Part shown: positions 1 to 7,742 of the stretch, one piece after another
Numbering within the stretch: position 1 is the stretch's first letter
How the letters are laid out: each line of letters opens with the position of its first letter
Source: an uncultured Muribaculaceae bacterium
GTDB lineage: Bacteria > Bacteroidota > Bacteroidia > Bacteroidales > Muribaculaceae
DNA: 20,401 bases
Direction of reading: 5' to 3'
Assembly: GCA_910585755.1 (NCBI GenBank)
Contig: CAJUFH010000055.1
Span: forward strand, 1-20,401
Translations under genes and position numbers: made by a program
The notes under the pieces: model-generated
What the model was told of the DNA's origin: nothing
Database searches by the model: none
What the model saw: the letters and a program-made list of their open reading frames with translations, nothing else

Positions 1-20
1 TTAGCCTGTTTAGACCATAA

Positions 21-55
21 AAAGAGACTGCCCAAACTTGTTAGACAGTCTCTTT
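21..55 (-). terminator. Terminator of the fimbrial operon
   Basis: The arms AAAGAGACTG (21-30) and CAGTCTCTTT (46-55) are perfect complements around a 15-base loop. Read on the minus strand, the downstream arm runs into a T-rich stretch (TCTCTTTTTAT), which is the layout of an intrinsic terminator. It lies about 65 bases past the stop of the last fimbrial gene, where an operon end is expected. A similar motif could also be a decayed insertion-sequence end, but nothing else of an IS is visible. Confidence 0.75.
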
Positions 56-119
56 CCGCGTTTATCGAAGTTGAAGTATCTGTCGCGGGATTGCTGCCTT
101 TGGATTCTTCAGACGGGGG

Positions 120-3100
120 CTATTCTGTCAGGGGTGTGTAGCGGCAGGGGCGCACCGGGAAGCCGTCGCGGGTCACGAAAGCGTTGTCGGGGCGTATGTA
201 GCCGGTTGTACCCGGGGTGACGCCGTGAACCATGTTTCGGGAGAACTCGAAGTTATAGGCCGCGTCGATACTCCCTTTCGTGCCTGTCGCTATCAGGATC
301 TGGCTCGACCATGCGTATCCGATAGAATTGGAGGTATTATCGTCCGGGTTTCCGAAAAATGTAATCGCGGCGCTATTGTCCCAGTCGCGGTAGCCCGACA
401 AGGGGAAGATGATGGACTTTATCTTTTCGGGATTGGTGTAGAATTCAAAGAGGCAGTTCTTGTTGGCGGGCGTGGTGTAATTTTCGTCCGGAATGTTCGT
501 GAACCTTACGTCGTACCAGGTTTCCTCTACTTTCAGGTCTCCGTCTATCTCGGGGTTATAGAGGCGTCCGAGGGTAGTGAATCCGGAATAGACCTCGTTT
601 CCCCCGACGTGGTACCCGACAGGGCATGGGTCGTAGACGGTCTTGATATTTCTGTTGCCGTTGCCCCAGAGGTCAGCGTAGGTGGATTCGAGGCTGGTGT
701 ACGCGCCGGTTATCGAGTCGCGCGGCGGGTTGTGCCACAGGTCGGGGTGCTGGATCAGGCGCGGCAGGATTTCGCGGGTGGTCTTTCGGTTTTCTCCCTG
801 GTAGTAACCGAGCGAAAGGACTCCGTGTCCGTCTTTTTCGAACTCGTCAAACATTTTTGCCGGATGGCTTCCGCCCCATATGCCTGCGACCTTCGTTTCG
901 GAGCTTGCGGGGCCGAATTGCCTGGTTTTGTTAGTCCATTGCCCGACAGCGCCGATGAAGGGGTCCTTGCGCCCCCACTGGTAGTAAGGGTTGTTGCCGG
1001 AGGGGAAGGCGGTGTGGGATTCCTGGACGATTGTTATGGAGCTTGTCATCTTGCGGGCCTTGAATGTCACCTTGCACTCGCGTCTCTTGAAGTACTTGAT
1101 CGCCTCGCCGTGCTTGGAGCACCAGCCGAGGTTTACAGCCATGAGGTCGAAAAGAGTGTTGTCGTGGGCGGTCACGGTTATGTCCTGCTCCATCGCGGAG
1201 AGGATGGTTACCCATATGTGCCAGCTCCATACGACTCGTTTCTGGGGGTCGAGGAGAGCGATTACTGCGTTGCCCTGCACGGCCCTGGCGACCTGGAACG
1301 AGATGCCCCCCTTTTTGCCGTACGCGTCGGGGAGGAAGGTGATTCCGGTCACGAGGCCCTCCTCGTCCTGCCATACGAGCGCGGCGTCATAGCCGGTCTT
1401 GTTCGCTATGCCGTTGAGGATGTATGGGGATGAGATTGAGTTTCCGAGATAGTCGACGCAGTTGCCGATTCCGTCGGTAACGGCATCCAGTTCGTAGGCG
1501 TCGGAGTTATCCTTGTTGTCTTCGCGGGCGTTACCGTAGACGAGCGGGATGGAGAAATAGCCGGTTCCGCCCACCATATAGCAGTTGGCGGTGTTTTCCA
1601 CCGCGTCGGCCGAGGAGCCGGCGAGGTTGTGGGGGCTTCCGACCCCGCCGAAGGAGTTCTTTGTCAGTTCGTTGTCGATATTGACATCCACGGAAGCGAT
1701 TTTTTCGGCTTTGGCGTTTATGGTCGTTGAGCCGTCGCCGGATGAGGGGAACCCGGGGAGCCATGCGGGAGGATTGTCGGAGGTCACGGGGTTGCCGTTG
1801 GCGTCGAGGTATTCGAAGGTGGCGGTCCAGGGTTCCTCGCGCCGGCTGCTTTCGCCGGTGCGGCTGTCTTCGAGGTAGCTGTTAACCCTTATGGGGTTGT
1901 CGGGTTCGAAATCATGGTCGGCGTTGGGGATTCCGGCCGTCGGGACGAAAACTTTACCCTGGTAGTTGAATACCAATGGTGTAGAGACTTCGAGAACCTG
2001 GCGGTCGTATTCGATGTGCCAGTCGGGGTCGTTGGCGAAATATTTCAGCAGGAGCGTCAGCTTGTAGTGGTGGTTTCGTTCCGCGTCGTAGTCGGAGATT
2101 TCGTCTTTTCCGAGCATGAAGCGGTAAGTGATTTCCCCTCTGCCGGGGCGTTTGGGGTTTGTGGAGATGTAGTAAGCCTTTACTTCGATGAAGGAGCCGA
2201 ATGGCTTGTCGTCCTTTACGATGTCGGCGTTGTCGGGCTTCCCGTCCTTGTCGGCGTCCTGCTGCCGTTTGTCGCGCCCCTGTCCCTGGAGGTTCTCATA
2301 GAAGTAGAGGGCCGGAGTGAGGTCGGTATGGGCCTGTTCGAGGTCGGAGTTTCCGGTTTTCGCGGCCCCGTCGCCGTCGGCCGAGGTCAGGTAGAGGTAG
2401 GGGGATGCGTTGGTGACCGACGGGCCCTCGTTGGACATGGTCTCGTCGATTACGAGGCGCTCTCCGTCGATGATGTGCCCCTCGGTCGCGGTGTTGTCTT
2501 TGCCGATATGGCAGGAGTCGGGGATGTCCCTGACCTGCACGGACTTGATGAATACCTCCACACCGTCGTACAGTCCGGAGCCGTCGATGGCGACGGTTAC
2601 CTTCGACGCGGCGCGGGAGAGCCACGCGTGGAGCCTCGCTCCCTTTTTTATCGTTATGGGTGAAGCGGCGAAGCCGTTGTCGCGGTCCGTAGTCCTGTCG
2701 CCGTTGACGAACCATCCGAACATCGCGGCGTCGCGGGAGATGTCGTCGGGGTCCCATGCGGCGCTGACGGAGCGCAGCTTCTCCTCAGTCGACACGTCGA
2801 CACCGGCCAGGCTCATGTTCGCGATGGCGTAGGCGCGGTATTGTCCGTTGGGGAGCGTAAGGTCGAATGTCGCGCGGCCGGTCTCGCTTTCGGAGGATGG
2901 GTTTCCGTCGGGGCGCGTGTTGGGCTGCCGGCCCGAGGCGAAGTTATTGACCGGTTCGGAGGATACGAGGGTGCCGTCTGTGGCGTAAATCACGAGCCAT
3001 AGCGAGTTTATGTCCTTGATCGCGTCACCTGCGGCGCGGGACAGGGCCGGGGCGAAAGATTTGAAGCCGACCTCGACTTTTACGGTCGAGGTGCCTTCGC

Positions 3101-3197
3101 CCGGGCGCGCCGGGTAGTCGAGCCGGTCCTCGCAGGAGGAGGTGACGCCGAGCAGCGCGAGCAGGAGCGCGAGATATGTGAAAATATTGCGTGTCAT
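120..3197 (-). CDS. DUF4906-type fimbrial tip lipoprotein
   Basis: Large exported adhesin-like protein of 1025 residues. The start is ATG; an N-terminal hydrophobic stretch ends in Cys22, a probable lipidation site with a loose lipobox (TSSC). The segment around residues 374-397 (NHHYKLTLLLKYFANDPDWH) and the TANCYMVGGTGYFSIPLVYG stretch at about 536-555 are typical of the DUF4906 family found with Bacteroidales fimbriae; WSWHIWVT follows at 657-664. The C-terminal third has motifs of the FISUMP-like (Fibrobacter major paralogous) domain: YYQWGRKDPF (738-747), YDPCPVGYHVG (855-865) and a terminal GFPVRPCRY. It is the last gene of the operon, 31 bases after the accessory subunit. In the Porphyromonas Mfa system such large proteins are minor, tip-associated subunits; that role is inferred here. 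No ligand can be named. Confidence 0.85.
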   Translation of the reverse strand: MTRNIFTYLALLLALLGVTSSCEDRLDYPARPGEGTSTVKVEVGFKSFAPALSRAAGDAIKDINSLWLVIYATDGTLVSSEPVNNFASGRQPNTRPDGNPSSESETGRATFDLTLPNGQYRAYAIANMSLAGVDVSTEEKLRSVSAAWDPDDISRDAAMFGWFVNGDRTTDRDNGFAASPITIKKGARLHAWLSRAASKVTVAIDGSGLYDGVEVFIKSVQVRDIPDSCHIGKDNTATEGHIIDGERLVIDETMSNEGPSVTNASPYLYLTSADGDGAAKTGNSDLEQAHTDLTPALYFYENLQGQGRDKRQQDADKDGKPDNADIVKDDKPFGSFIEVKAYYISTNPKRPGRGEITYRFMLGKDEISDYDAERNHHYKLTLLLKYFANDPDWHIEYDRQVLEVSTPLVFNYQGKVFVPTAGIPNADHDFEPDNPIRVNSYLEDSRTGESSRREEPWTATFEYLDANGNPVTSDNPPAWLPGFPSSGDGSTTINAKAEKIASVDVNIDNELTKNSFGGVGSPHNLAGSSADAVENTANCYMVGGTGYFSIPLVYGNAREDNKDNSDAYELDAVTDGIGNCVDYLGNSISSPYILNGIANKTGYDAALVWQDEEGLVTGITFLPDAYGKKGGISFQVARAVQGNAVIALLDPQKRVVWSWHIWVTILSAMEQDITVTAHDNTLFDLMAVNLGWCSKHGEAIKYFKRRECKVTFKARKMTSSITIVQESHTAFPSGNNPYYQWGRKDPFIGAVGQWTNKTRQFGPASSETKVAGIWGGSHPAKMFDEFEKDGHGVLSLGYYQGENRKTTREILPRLIQHPDLWHNPPRDSITGAYTSLESTYADLWGNGNRNIKTVYDPCPVGYHVGGNEVYSGFTTLGRLYNPEIDGDLKVEETWYDVRFTNIPDENYTTPANKNCLFEFYTNPEKIKSIIFPLSGYRDWDNSAAITFFGNPDDNTSNSIGYAWSSQILIATGTKGSIDAAYNFEFSRNMVHGVTPGTTGYIRPDNAFVTRDGFPVRPCRYTPLTE

Positions 3198-3216
3198 AGG
3201 AACAGACTTTGTGATT

Positions 3217-3228
3217 CGGCCGCGGCCG
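3217..3228. repeat. Perfect 12-base GC palindrome
   Basis: CGGCCGCGGCCG directly abuts the stop codon of the accessory-subunit gene (stop at 3229-3231) and lies in the 31-base spacer before the DUF4906 gene. It could form a small intercistronic structure in the transcript. The core GGCCGCGGCC recurs in the palindrome at 15640-15653. In such GC-rich DNA it may be chance. Confidence 0.4.
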
Positions 3229-4440
3229 TCAGGGAGCTTCCGTTTCCTCGCCGTCGATAATCGGTTCGAGTCCGAAACTCGGGTTAAGGGAAACGGCGAA
3301 ATACGGGGTCACGTCGACTTCGACCGGGATTACGGCCTGCTGCGACAGTTCGAGCTTGATGGATACGTGGGTGTTGCGGAACAGCGCCCTGAGGTTGGGG
3401 AAAGGCATGTCGCGGAACTCTTTCGTTTTGCCGTCGGGCGATGTGAAGGCCACGGTGTAGGTGTAGCTCTGCTCGAGGCCGTCGGCGGCGCCGAGGCCGA
3501 AGTCGGAGGACTGTATCAGCCCCGAGCGGCTTTCGGCGAAGTACTGGCCGGGGAGGGTTATCGAAGCGCCCTGCCGTATCAGGGGTGCTTCGGAGAAATC
3601 GAAGTTCCTGATGGCGTGGCCGGCGTTGTCGGGTACGGCGTACTTCATTATCCAGCCGCGGTCGTCGGCCAGGAGCACGTCGGAGGGGGTGTTCTGCGAC
3701 TCGTCGACGGCGAGGCGGAGCCAGTCGCTCCAGTGCAGCCCGGAGGCGGAGCCGAAGTCGAATCCTTTGAGGCCCTGGTTGCTGACGATGTTGAGGCCCT
3801 GGTCCCCGGTGAAGTGGGGCATTAGGTACTCGCGCCCCGCGAGGGCGCTGACGGAGAAAGAGCGGAGGGTCACGTCCTCGTCGCGCAGGTTCTCGACCGT
3901 GACGGAGAATTTTGCCGCGACGCGTACGATGTTAAGCCCGACGTCGGTCCGCTGGCCGGGGAGGAGGGTGGCGGCGGGGATGTCGCGGGAGTCGGTCATC
4001 GGTATGGGGAGCGAGGGCTCGAACTCGTAGGCGTACTCCTCGAGGGCTTTCTCGATACCCTTTGAGCCTTCGGGGTATGAGTCGAATGGGAATCCGGTGG
4101 AGGCGGGGTTGGCTATGGCGTAGATTTTCTTGTCCTCTCCGGGGCGCAGGCGGAAGATGCCGAAATAATCGCGGGGGGAGGTCGAGCCGAAGTCGGCGAG
4201 GTAGTTGACCTCTACCTCACCTCCGGGGCGCAGGATGACGATCCTTAGCTGCCTCATGGCCTCTACGGAGGAGGCTTCTGGGGCGCGGGAGGCCGCATCG
4301 GCGATTCCGACCCTCAGGGAGAGCACGGCCTGGGCGTCGCTCGTTTCCGGGCGCGGCTCATCGGCGCCCCTGTCGGGGGCGCAGGCGGCCGCGAGGAGCG
4401 CGAGCAGCAGCGAGGCGGTTATGCGGAGGATCAGTTTCAA
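3229..4440 (-). CDS. Fimbrial accessory/minor subunit lipoprotein
   Basis: 403-residue lipoprotein with signal MKLILRITASLLLALLAAAC; Cys20 is the likely lipidated residue. The start codon is TTG at 4440, separated by a single base from the TGA of the preceding gene, which suggests translational coupling. This start gives a complete signal peptide and no ATG lies nearby in frame. The fold pattern matches fimbrillin accessory proteins: an N-terminal strand region (VLSLRVGIADAASRA, about 39-53), a VRVAAKFSV core strand (172-180) and RNTHVSIKLEL near 355-365, followed by VDVTPYFAVSLNPSFGLEP. By position (major subunit, anchor, this gene, large tip protein) it resembles Mfa3/Mfa4 or FimC/FimD of Porphyromonas, which are minor subunits. 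Exact orthology is not claimed. Confidence 0.78.
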   Translation of the reverse strand: MKLILRITASLLLALLAAACAPDRGADEPRPETSDAQAVLSLRVGIADAASRAPEASSVEAMRQLRIVILRPGGEVEVNYLADFGSTSPRDYFGIFRLRPGEDKKIYAIANPASTGFPFDSYPEGSKGIEKALEEYAYEFEPSLPIPMTDSRDIPAATLLPGQRTDVGLNIVRVAAKFSVTVENLRDEDVTLRSFSVSALAGREYLMPHFTGDQGLNIVSNQGLKGFDFGSASGLHWSDWLRLAVDESQNTPSDVLLADDRGWIMKYAVPDNAGHAIRNFDFSEAPLIRQGASITLPGQYFAESRSGLIQSSDFGLGAADGLEQSYTYTVAFTSPDGKTKEFRDMPFPNLRALFRNTHVSIKLELSQQAVIPVEVDVTPYFAVSLNPSFGLEPIIDGEETEAP

Positions 4441-4441
4441 A

Positions 4442-5575
4442 TCAGTGTATGTCGATATGGTTGAAAACGATTCGCCAGGAGAGAATCTGGAGGCGAACCG
4501 CCTGCCAGTCCTTCGAGCGGTCGAGGAAGAAGGTGAGGGTGTAGGAGTCCTCTCGGTCGAGGTATTCCTGCTGCCCCATGGCGTAGGGGCGGCCGTCCTT
4601 GTAGAATGTCTCCCCCTCGGCTGCGAGGAGGGCGTAATCGACCAGGGGTATCCGGGCGGAGACTTTGCCGTCGGGGGCGTAGACGGTCAGAGTGACTGGG
4701 TTGTCCTTTACGAGGCGGCCGATTGAGAGGTCGGCGACGGCGACTTTGACGGGCTTGATGCCGTCGGGCGTCTCGTCGCGGGAGAGGAGGCCTGGAAGCC
4801 CCACGCCGGCGATTCCGGAACCTACGCGGTGGGGATGGTAGGTGATTTTCGTTTCGGGGAGTAGGGAGTTGTCGTGGGCCATGAGGCCGTTTTCTGCCTC
4901 GATGGTATAGGAGAAGTTCTCGGCGTCGATGTCCTCGCCGGAGAGCTGCTGGAGGATTACGCGGACGCGGTTGGTGTCCTTTTTGAGGCGCACGGTGTAT
5001 TCGACGGTCTGTCCGTCTGCCCGGAGGGACTCGGGGTCGATGATTTCGACAACCTGCTCGTTCCACTGGTCGTCGGCGGGGAAGCCGTGGAAGAGGTTCC
5101 ACAGGTCACCGCGGGAGTGATGGGAGCCGTCGGGATCGGTTTCGCGCTCGAGGCGGCAGCGAAGCTCCTCGCGGGTGGAAACTCCGGGGGTCAGCTTCGG
5201 GAGGGTGAAGGATTCGGGCTTACCGCCTATATGCGCGTTGTCGAGGCCGCACCAGGCCACGAGGCGGTATCTCCCCGGCTCGACGCCGTCGAGGTTCATC
5301 TCGTAGCCTGAGCGGGCGAGGGCTTCGCCGCTTTCGAGGCGCTGCCAGGCGAAGAGGCCGGTCTCGGCGTCGAAGGCGTAGACCCCGACGGAGGTTACCT
5401 GGGAGTTGAACGCGTCGGCGAACAGGAGGTTGTGGTCGAAGCGGAACCGTAGGCGGTAGTGTATGTCGCAGTCGCCTTCCTCGTCGTAGATGGCGGAGTC
5501 GCAGGCCGCCAGCAGGGGGGCTACGAGACAGATGGCGAGGAGGCGCCGTAGATGTTTCTGAAGGAGGGTTAACAT
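4442..5575 (-). CDS. FimB/Mfa2-family fimbrial anchor lipoprotein
   Basis: 377-residue lipoprotein with a clear lipobox (LLAAC, Cys25) after a basic n-region. Family hallmarks follow at once: YDEEGDCDIHYRLRFRFDHN (about 30-49) and SVGVYAFDAETG (62-73), typical of the FimB/Mfa2 family. Known members are anchored in the outer membrane, cap the base of the fimbria and control its length. The C-terminus (ILSWRIVFNHIDIH) shares its ILSWR strand with the end of the neighbouring major subunit. The ATG start is preceded by a 230-base spacer containing a hairpin and repeats, so expression may be uncoupled from the major subunit. The stop is one base before the TTG start of the next gene. Confidence 0.88.
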   Translation of the reverse strand: MLTLLQKHLRRLLAICLVAPLLAACDSAIYDEEGDCDIHYRLRFRFDHNLLFADAFNSQVTSVGVYAFDAETGLFAWQRLESGEALARSGYEMNLDGVEPGRYRLVAWCGLDNAHIGGKPESFTLPKLTPGVSTREELRCRLERETDPDGSHHSRGDLWNLFHGFPADDQWNEQVVEIIDPESLRADGQTVEYTVRLKKDTNRVRVILQQLSGEDIDAENFSYTIEAENGLMAHDNSLLPETKITYHPHRVGSGIAGVGLPGLLSRDETPDGIKPVKVAVADLSIGRLVKDNPVTLTVYAPDGKVSARIPLVDYALLAAEGETFYKDGRPYAMGQQEYLDREDSYTLTFFLDRSKDWQAVRLQILSWRIVFNHIDIH

Positions 5576-5599
5576 ATTTGCCTTATGCTAAATATATTT

Positions 5600-5653
5600 G
5601 GGAGAGATGGGAGGGTTGGGAGAGATGGGAGGGTCGGGAGATTTGGGAAGCTC
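5600..5653. repeat. Nonamer array GGGAGNNNT, copy 1
   Basis: Six consecutive 9-base units on the + strand: GGGAGAGAT, GGGAGGGTT, GGGAGAGAT, GGGAGGGTC, GGGAGATTT and GGGAAGCTC. The array lies 24 bases upstream of the Mfa2-type start codon, so the transcript leader of that gene is C-rich here. Regular GGG runs with short spacers could form a G-quadruplex on the + (template) strand. Related arrays occur at 7711, 10149, 11491, 14002 and 15083. Confidence 0.9.
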
Positions 5654-5671
5654 GCCTTACGGCTCGCCACG
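5649..5671. repeat. REP-like imperfect palindrome, diverged copy
   Basis: AAGCTCGCCTTACGGCTCGC resembles the better-conserved element GCTCGGCTTACGCCTCGCGC at 10098-10123 and 15042-15067. It has a central TTAC loop flanked by short complementary GCC/GGC arms. It adjoins a nonamer array, as do the other copies. Confidence 0.5.
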
Positions 5672-5681
5672 ATAGGGGCGG

Positions 5682-5727
5682 TTCGCGGGAAATAGAAGGG
5701 AAAGGGAGAGGGGCTTCGCGGGAAATA
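5682..5727. repeat. Direct repeat TTCGCGGGAAATA
   Basis: TTCGCGGGAAATA occurs at 5682-5694 and 5715-5727, 33 bases apart, each followed by a purine-rich run. A shortened third version (CTCGCGGGAGA, 5753-5763) forms the loop of the adjacent hairpin. The spacer therefore looks built by local duplication. Confidence 0.7.
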
Positions 5728-5742
5728 AAGGGGAAGAGGAAA

Positions 5743-5779
5743 GGGCCGGGGCCTCGCGGGAGACCCCGGCCCGGGGTCT
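5743..5779 (-). terminator. GC hairpin/attenuator between major subunit and anchor
   Basis: GGGCCGGGG (5743-5751) pairs perfectly with CCCCGGCCC (5764-5772), with CTC/GAG pairing inside the loop. On the minus strand the hairpin is followed by a pyrimidine tract rich in T (TTTCCTCTTCCCCTTTATTT), like a weak intrinsic terminator. An overlapping hairpin, AGACCCCG (5761-5768) with CGGGGTCT (5772-5779), shares bases with the first, so both cannot form together. The site is about 27 bases after the stop of the Mfa1-type gene. Partial termination here would yield more major subunit than anchor; that role is inferred. Confidence 0.6.
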
Positions 5780-5805
5780 GTTTCAGTCAGCAGGATGAAT
5801 GGGGT

Positions 5806-7662
5806 TTACCATTCGAGCTTGACGTTGTTGGGAACTACGCGCCAGGAGAGGATGTTGATCTTAGCGCCGATGAAGGTATCCTCTTCTTTCGGCTTTTCGG
5901 GATAAACGACTTCGGTCGGGTCGTATACGGGGGTTCCGAGACCGGCGATGTTATCAATCACGCAGTCGTAGATGTGGTTGCGGACAACGCCGTAGTAGCC
6001 GATCTTGCCTTCGTCGCCGAGGTGCTGGAGGGGGAAGAAGTAGTAGGTGTTGCCGGTAGCGTAAATCTGCGCGGAACCGAGCTGCTTCATGAGGTATGAG
6101 TTGATGTTCTCTACGGAGCTGAGTTTGTCAGCGCCGGTCGTGTTGTCCTTGTCGGCGGAGAAGTTCCATACGTTGTCGGCGTCAACCAACACTTCGGGAG
6201 CGAGCTGCATGTAGACGTAGTAGCGGCCCACGGTCTTTTCGGACTGGTCGACAGAGGTGTCGCCGGCAGCGAGGGCGGTCTTGAATACAACGTCGCTCTC
6301 AGTGAGGCTGGCAACTTTGTTTTCGCCGTTAACGACGGTATGCTTGTAGATCATGCCGTTCTGCTTGAGCTGGTCGAGAAGCGCTTTTTTGAGGTTCTGC
6401 TGACCGGCCATCGTGGTTCCGGCATATTTGCAAAGCTCTACGGGGGTGCCGGAGGAAGTTATGAGCTGGCCTTTGAGGATGACCTTGGTGAATTTCTCGA
6501 CATTGGCGGCAGCGGATTCCTTGGAGGCTGCGAGATAGGGGGCGTTCTCGTTGATATAGATGCTGTTGTCCTGGTCGCCGGAGAAATTCTTGCCGCCGGT
6601 CATGATGGCGTCGTAAGTGTGCCAAGCCTGGGCGATGTCAGCGGGGTTCTGCGCCCAGTAGGAACGGAAGTAGGGACCCCAGTTCCACTGTTCGGTTCCG
6701 AAGAGGTTTGAGCCGGTTCCCCAGGTCGCGGGGTCGATATGCTTGCCGAGGTATCCTTTGTCGGTCTCGCCGGTAACGTTCCAGCCGAACATACGGACAT
6801 AGAGCTGCTCCTTCTTGCCGTTGATTTCAACGGTGAGGTTCTTGCCGTCCTTGTCCTTGAGAAGCGCTGCGGAATAGCCGGTCTCTTCGCCGCCGACTTT
6901 GATATATGTGATTTTGGTGTCCTCGGAGTGGTCGAATTTCACGCGTACCTTTGCCACGTTGCGCTCAACGTAGATGTTTATGGGGTTGTTCTTTGCCAGC
7001 TCCTCGGTTGTCTGATACGCGCTTTCGGGAACCTGGTTGGCTACGACAGCCTGGGTGTTGTTGGCGTAAGCGGAGTTCATCATCACGAACGCTCCCTGTT
7101 CTTCGGTCGAGCTTTTGGCGGAGGCCACATAGTCCTCTTCCTTGTCGCGAAGGTCGTCGAGGTCCATAGCGTCGTCGCCGAGAGCGGAGGTCGGGTTAAG
7201 CACGGCTACGATCTGGGCGGGGAGGGCGTGGTTGTCGGGTGAGCCGGTGTGGATCACGATGGTGGCTGCGAGCTGCTTCTCGACGTTGGGCATGTCGTTG
7301 CCGTCGGTTGCGGGGTTTTCCCAGTCGTAGAAGTTCACGCCGGTTTCGGTCCCGCGTACGTTAGCGGCTTTGCCGAGGGCGTCGAAGAAGTAGAAGCGCA
7401 CTTTCTTTACGGCGTTCTCGGAGGCGTAGCCTTCCTCGTAGGTGGCGTTGCCGTCGGGGTTGCCGGTAGTCTGGCCGCCTGCGGCCTTGCTGGATGCGAG
7501 GGCGGGGGAGGCGGGGGTTGATACGATGTTGACGGAGAGGTACTGGACTTCGCCGTTGGAGGTACCGTTGCCGTTACCGCCGTTGTCGGAGATAGGCTCG
7601 TCGGAGGAGCAGGAGGCGAGTGCCATGGCTCCGAGGATGCCTAAAAAGAGATGTTTTTTCAT
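5806..7662 (-). CDS. Mfa1-family major fimbrial subunit
   Basis: 618-residue fimbrillin, probably the shaft protein. The signal peptide MKKHLFLGILGAMALASC ends in a good lipobox (LASC, Cys18), as expected for subunits exported as lipoproteins and polymerised at the outer membrane after protease removal of the first strand. Visible family features: first strand EVQYLSVNIV (38-47), VKKVRFYFFDALGKA (85-99), the VERNVAKVRVKF motif, and the Mfa1 C-terminal region ending GYYGVVRNHIYDCVIDNI ... INILSWRVVPNNVKLEW. There is no Arg before R89; a Lys-Ala bond (K59-A60) lies in the linker after the first strand, where known homologues have Arg-Ala. The gene appears less GC-rich than its neighbours and has an AT-rich leader, consistent with high expression. 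Strain-variable sequence is usual for this family. Confidence 0.92.
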   Translation of the reverse strand: MKKHLFLGILGAMALASCSSDEPISDNGGNGNGTSNGEVQYLSVNIVSTPASPALASSKAAGGQTTGNPDGNATYEEGYASENAVKKVRFYFFDALGKAANVRGTETGVNFYDWENPATDGNDMPNVEKQLAATIVIHTGSPDNHALPAQIVAVLNPTSALGDDAMDLDDLRDKEEDYVASAKSSTEEQGAFVMMNSAYANNTQAVVANQVPESAYQTTEELAKNNPINIYVERNVAKVRVKFDHSEDTKITYIKVGGEETGYSAALLKDKDGKNLTVEINGKKEQLYVRMFGWNVTGETDKGYLGKHIDPATWGTGSNLFGTEQWNWGPYFRSYWAQNPADIAQAWHTYDAIMTGGKNFSGDQDNSIYINENAPYLAASKESAAANVEKFTKVILKGQLITSSGTPVELCKYAGTTMAGQQNLKKALLDQLKQNGMIYKHTVVNGENKVASLTESDVVFKTALAAGDTSVDQSEKTVGRYYVYMQLAPEVLVDADNVWNFSADKDNTTGADKLSSVENINSYLMKQLGSAQIYATGNTYYFFPLQHLGDEGKIGYYGVVRNHIYDCVIDNIAGLGTPVYDPTEVVYPEKPKEEDTFIGAKINILSWRVVPNNVKLEW

Positions 7663-7710
7663 CTGTTGATAATGATTAGAGTTATTATTGTTGTTAATTG
7701 TTTTCTTTTT
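7663..7710 (-). promoter_or_regulatory. AT-rich translation leader of the major subunit
   Basis: The 48 bases before the ATG are almost free of G and C in a GC-rich window; read on the minus strand they run AAAACAATTAACAACAATAA followed by TAACTCTAATCATTATCAAC. Unstructured A/U-rich leaders favour efficient initiation in Bacteroidota, which lack strong Shine-Dalgarno use. No TAnnTTTG promoter box was found here, so it is more likely a translation enhancer than a promoter. Confidence 0.5.
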
Positions 7711-7737
7711 GGGAGTTATGGGAGGGGTGGGAGGAAT
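7711..7737. repeat. Nonamer array GGGAGNNNT, copy 2
   Basis: Three units (GGGAGTTAT, GGGAGGGGT, GGGAGGAAT) lie between the stop of the DUF3868 gene (7743) and the AT-rich leader of the major-subunit gene. The same unit GGGAGTTAT appears twice inside the coding array at 14002-14019. Confidence 0.85.
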
Positions 7738-7742
7738 GGGGG

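Noticed and set aside
21..55. Terminal inverted repeat of an insertion sequence
   Set aside because: The arms form one short hairpin with a T run at the end of an operon, and no transposase fragment is present.
225..1433. 402-residue open frame on the + strand
   Set aside because: It lies antisense to the well-supported DUF4906 gene, is rich in Val, Gly and Glu as expected from reading GC-rich codons backwards, and shows no domain or signal.
4437..5102. 221-residue minus-strand open frame
   Set aside because: Overlaps the Mfa2-type gene in another frame and is almost entirely Arg and Pro, typical of a shifted GC-rich frame.
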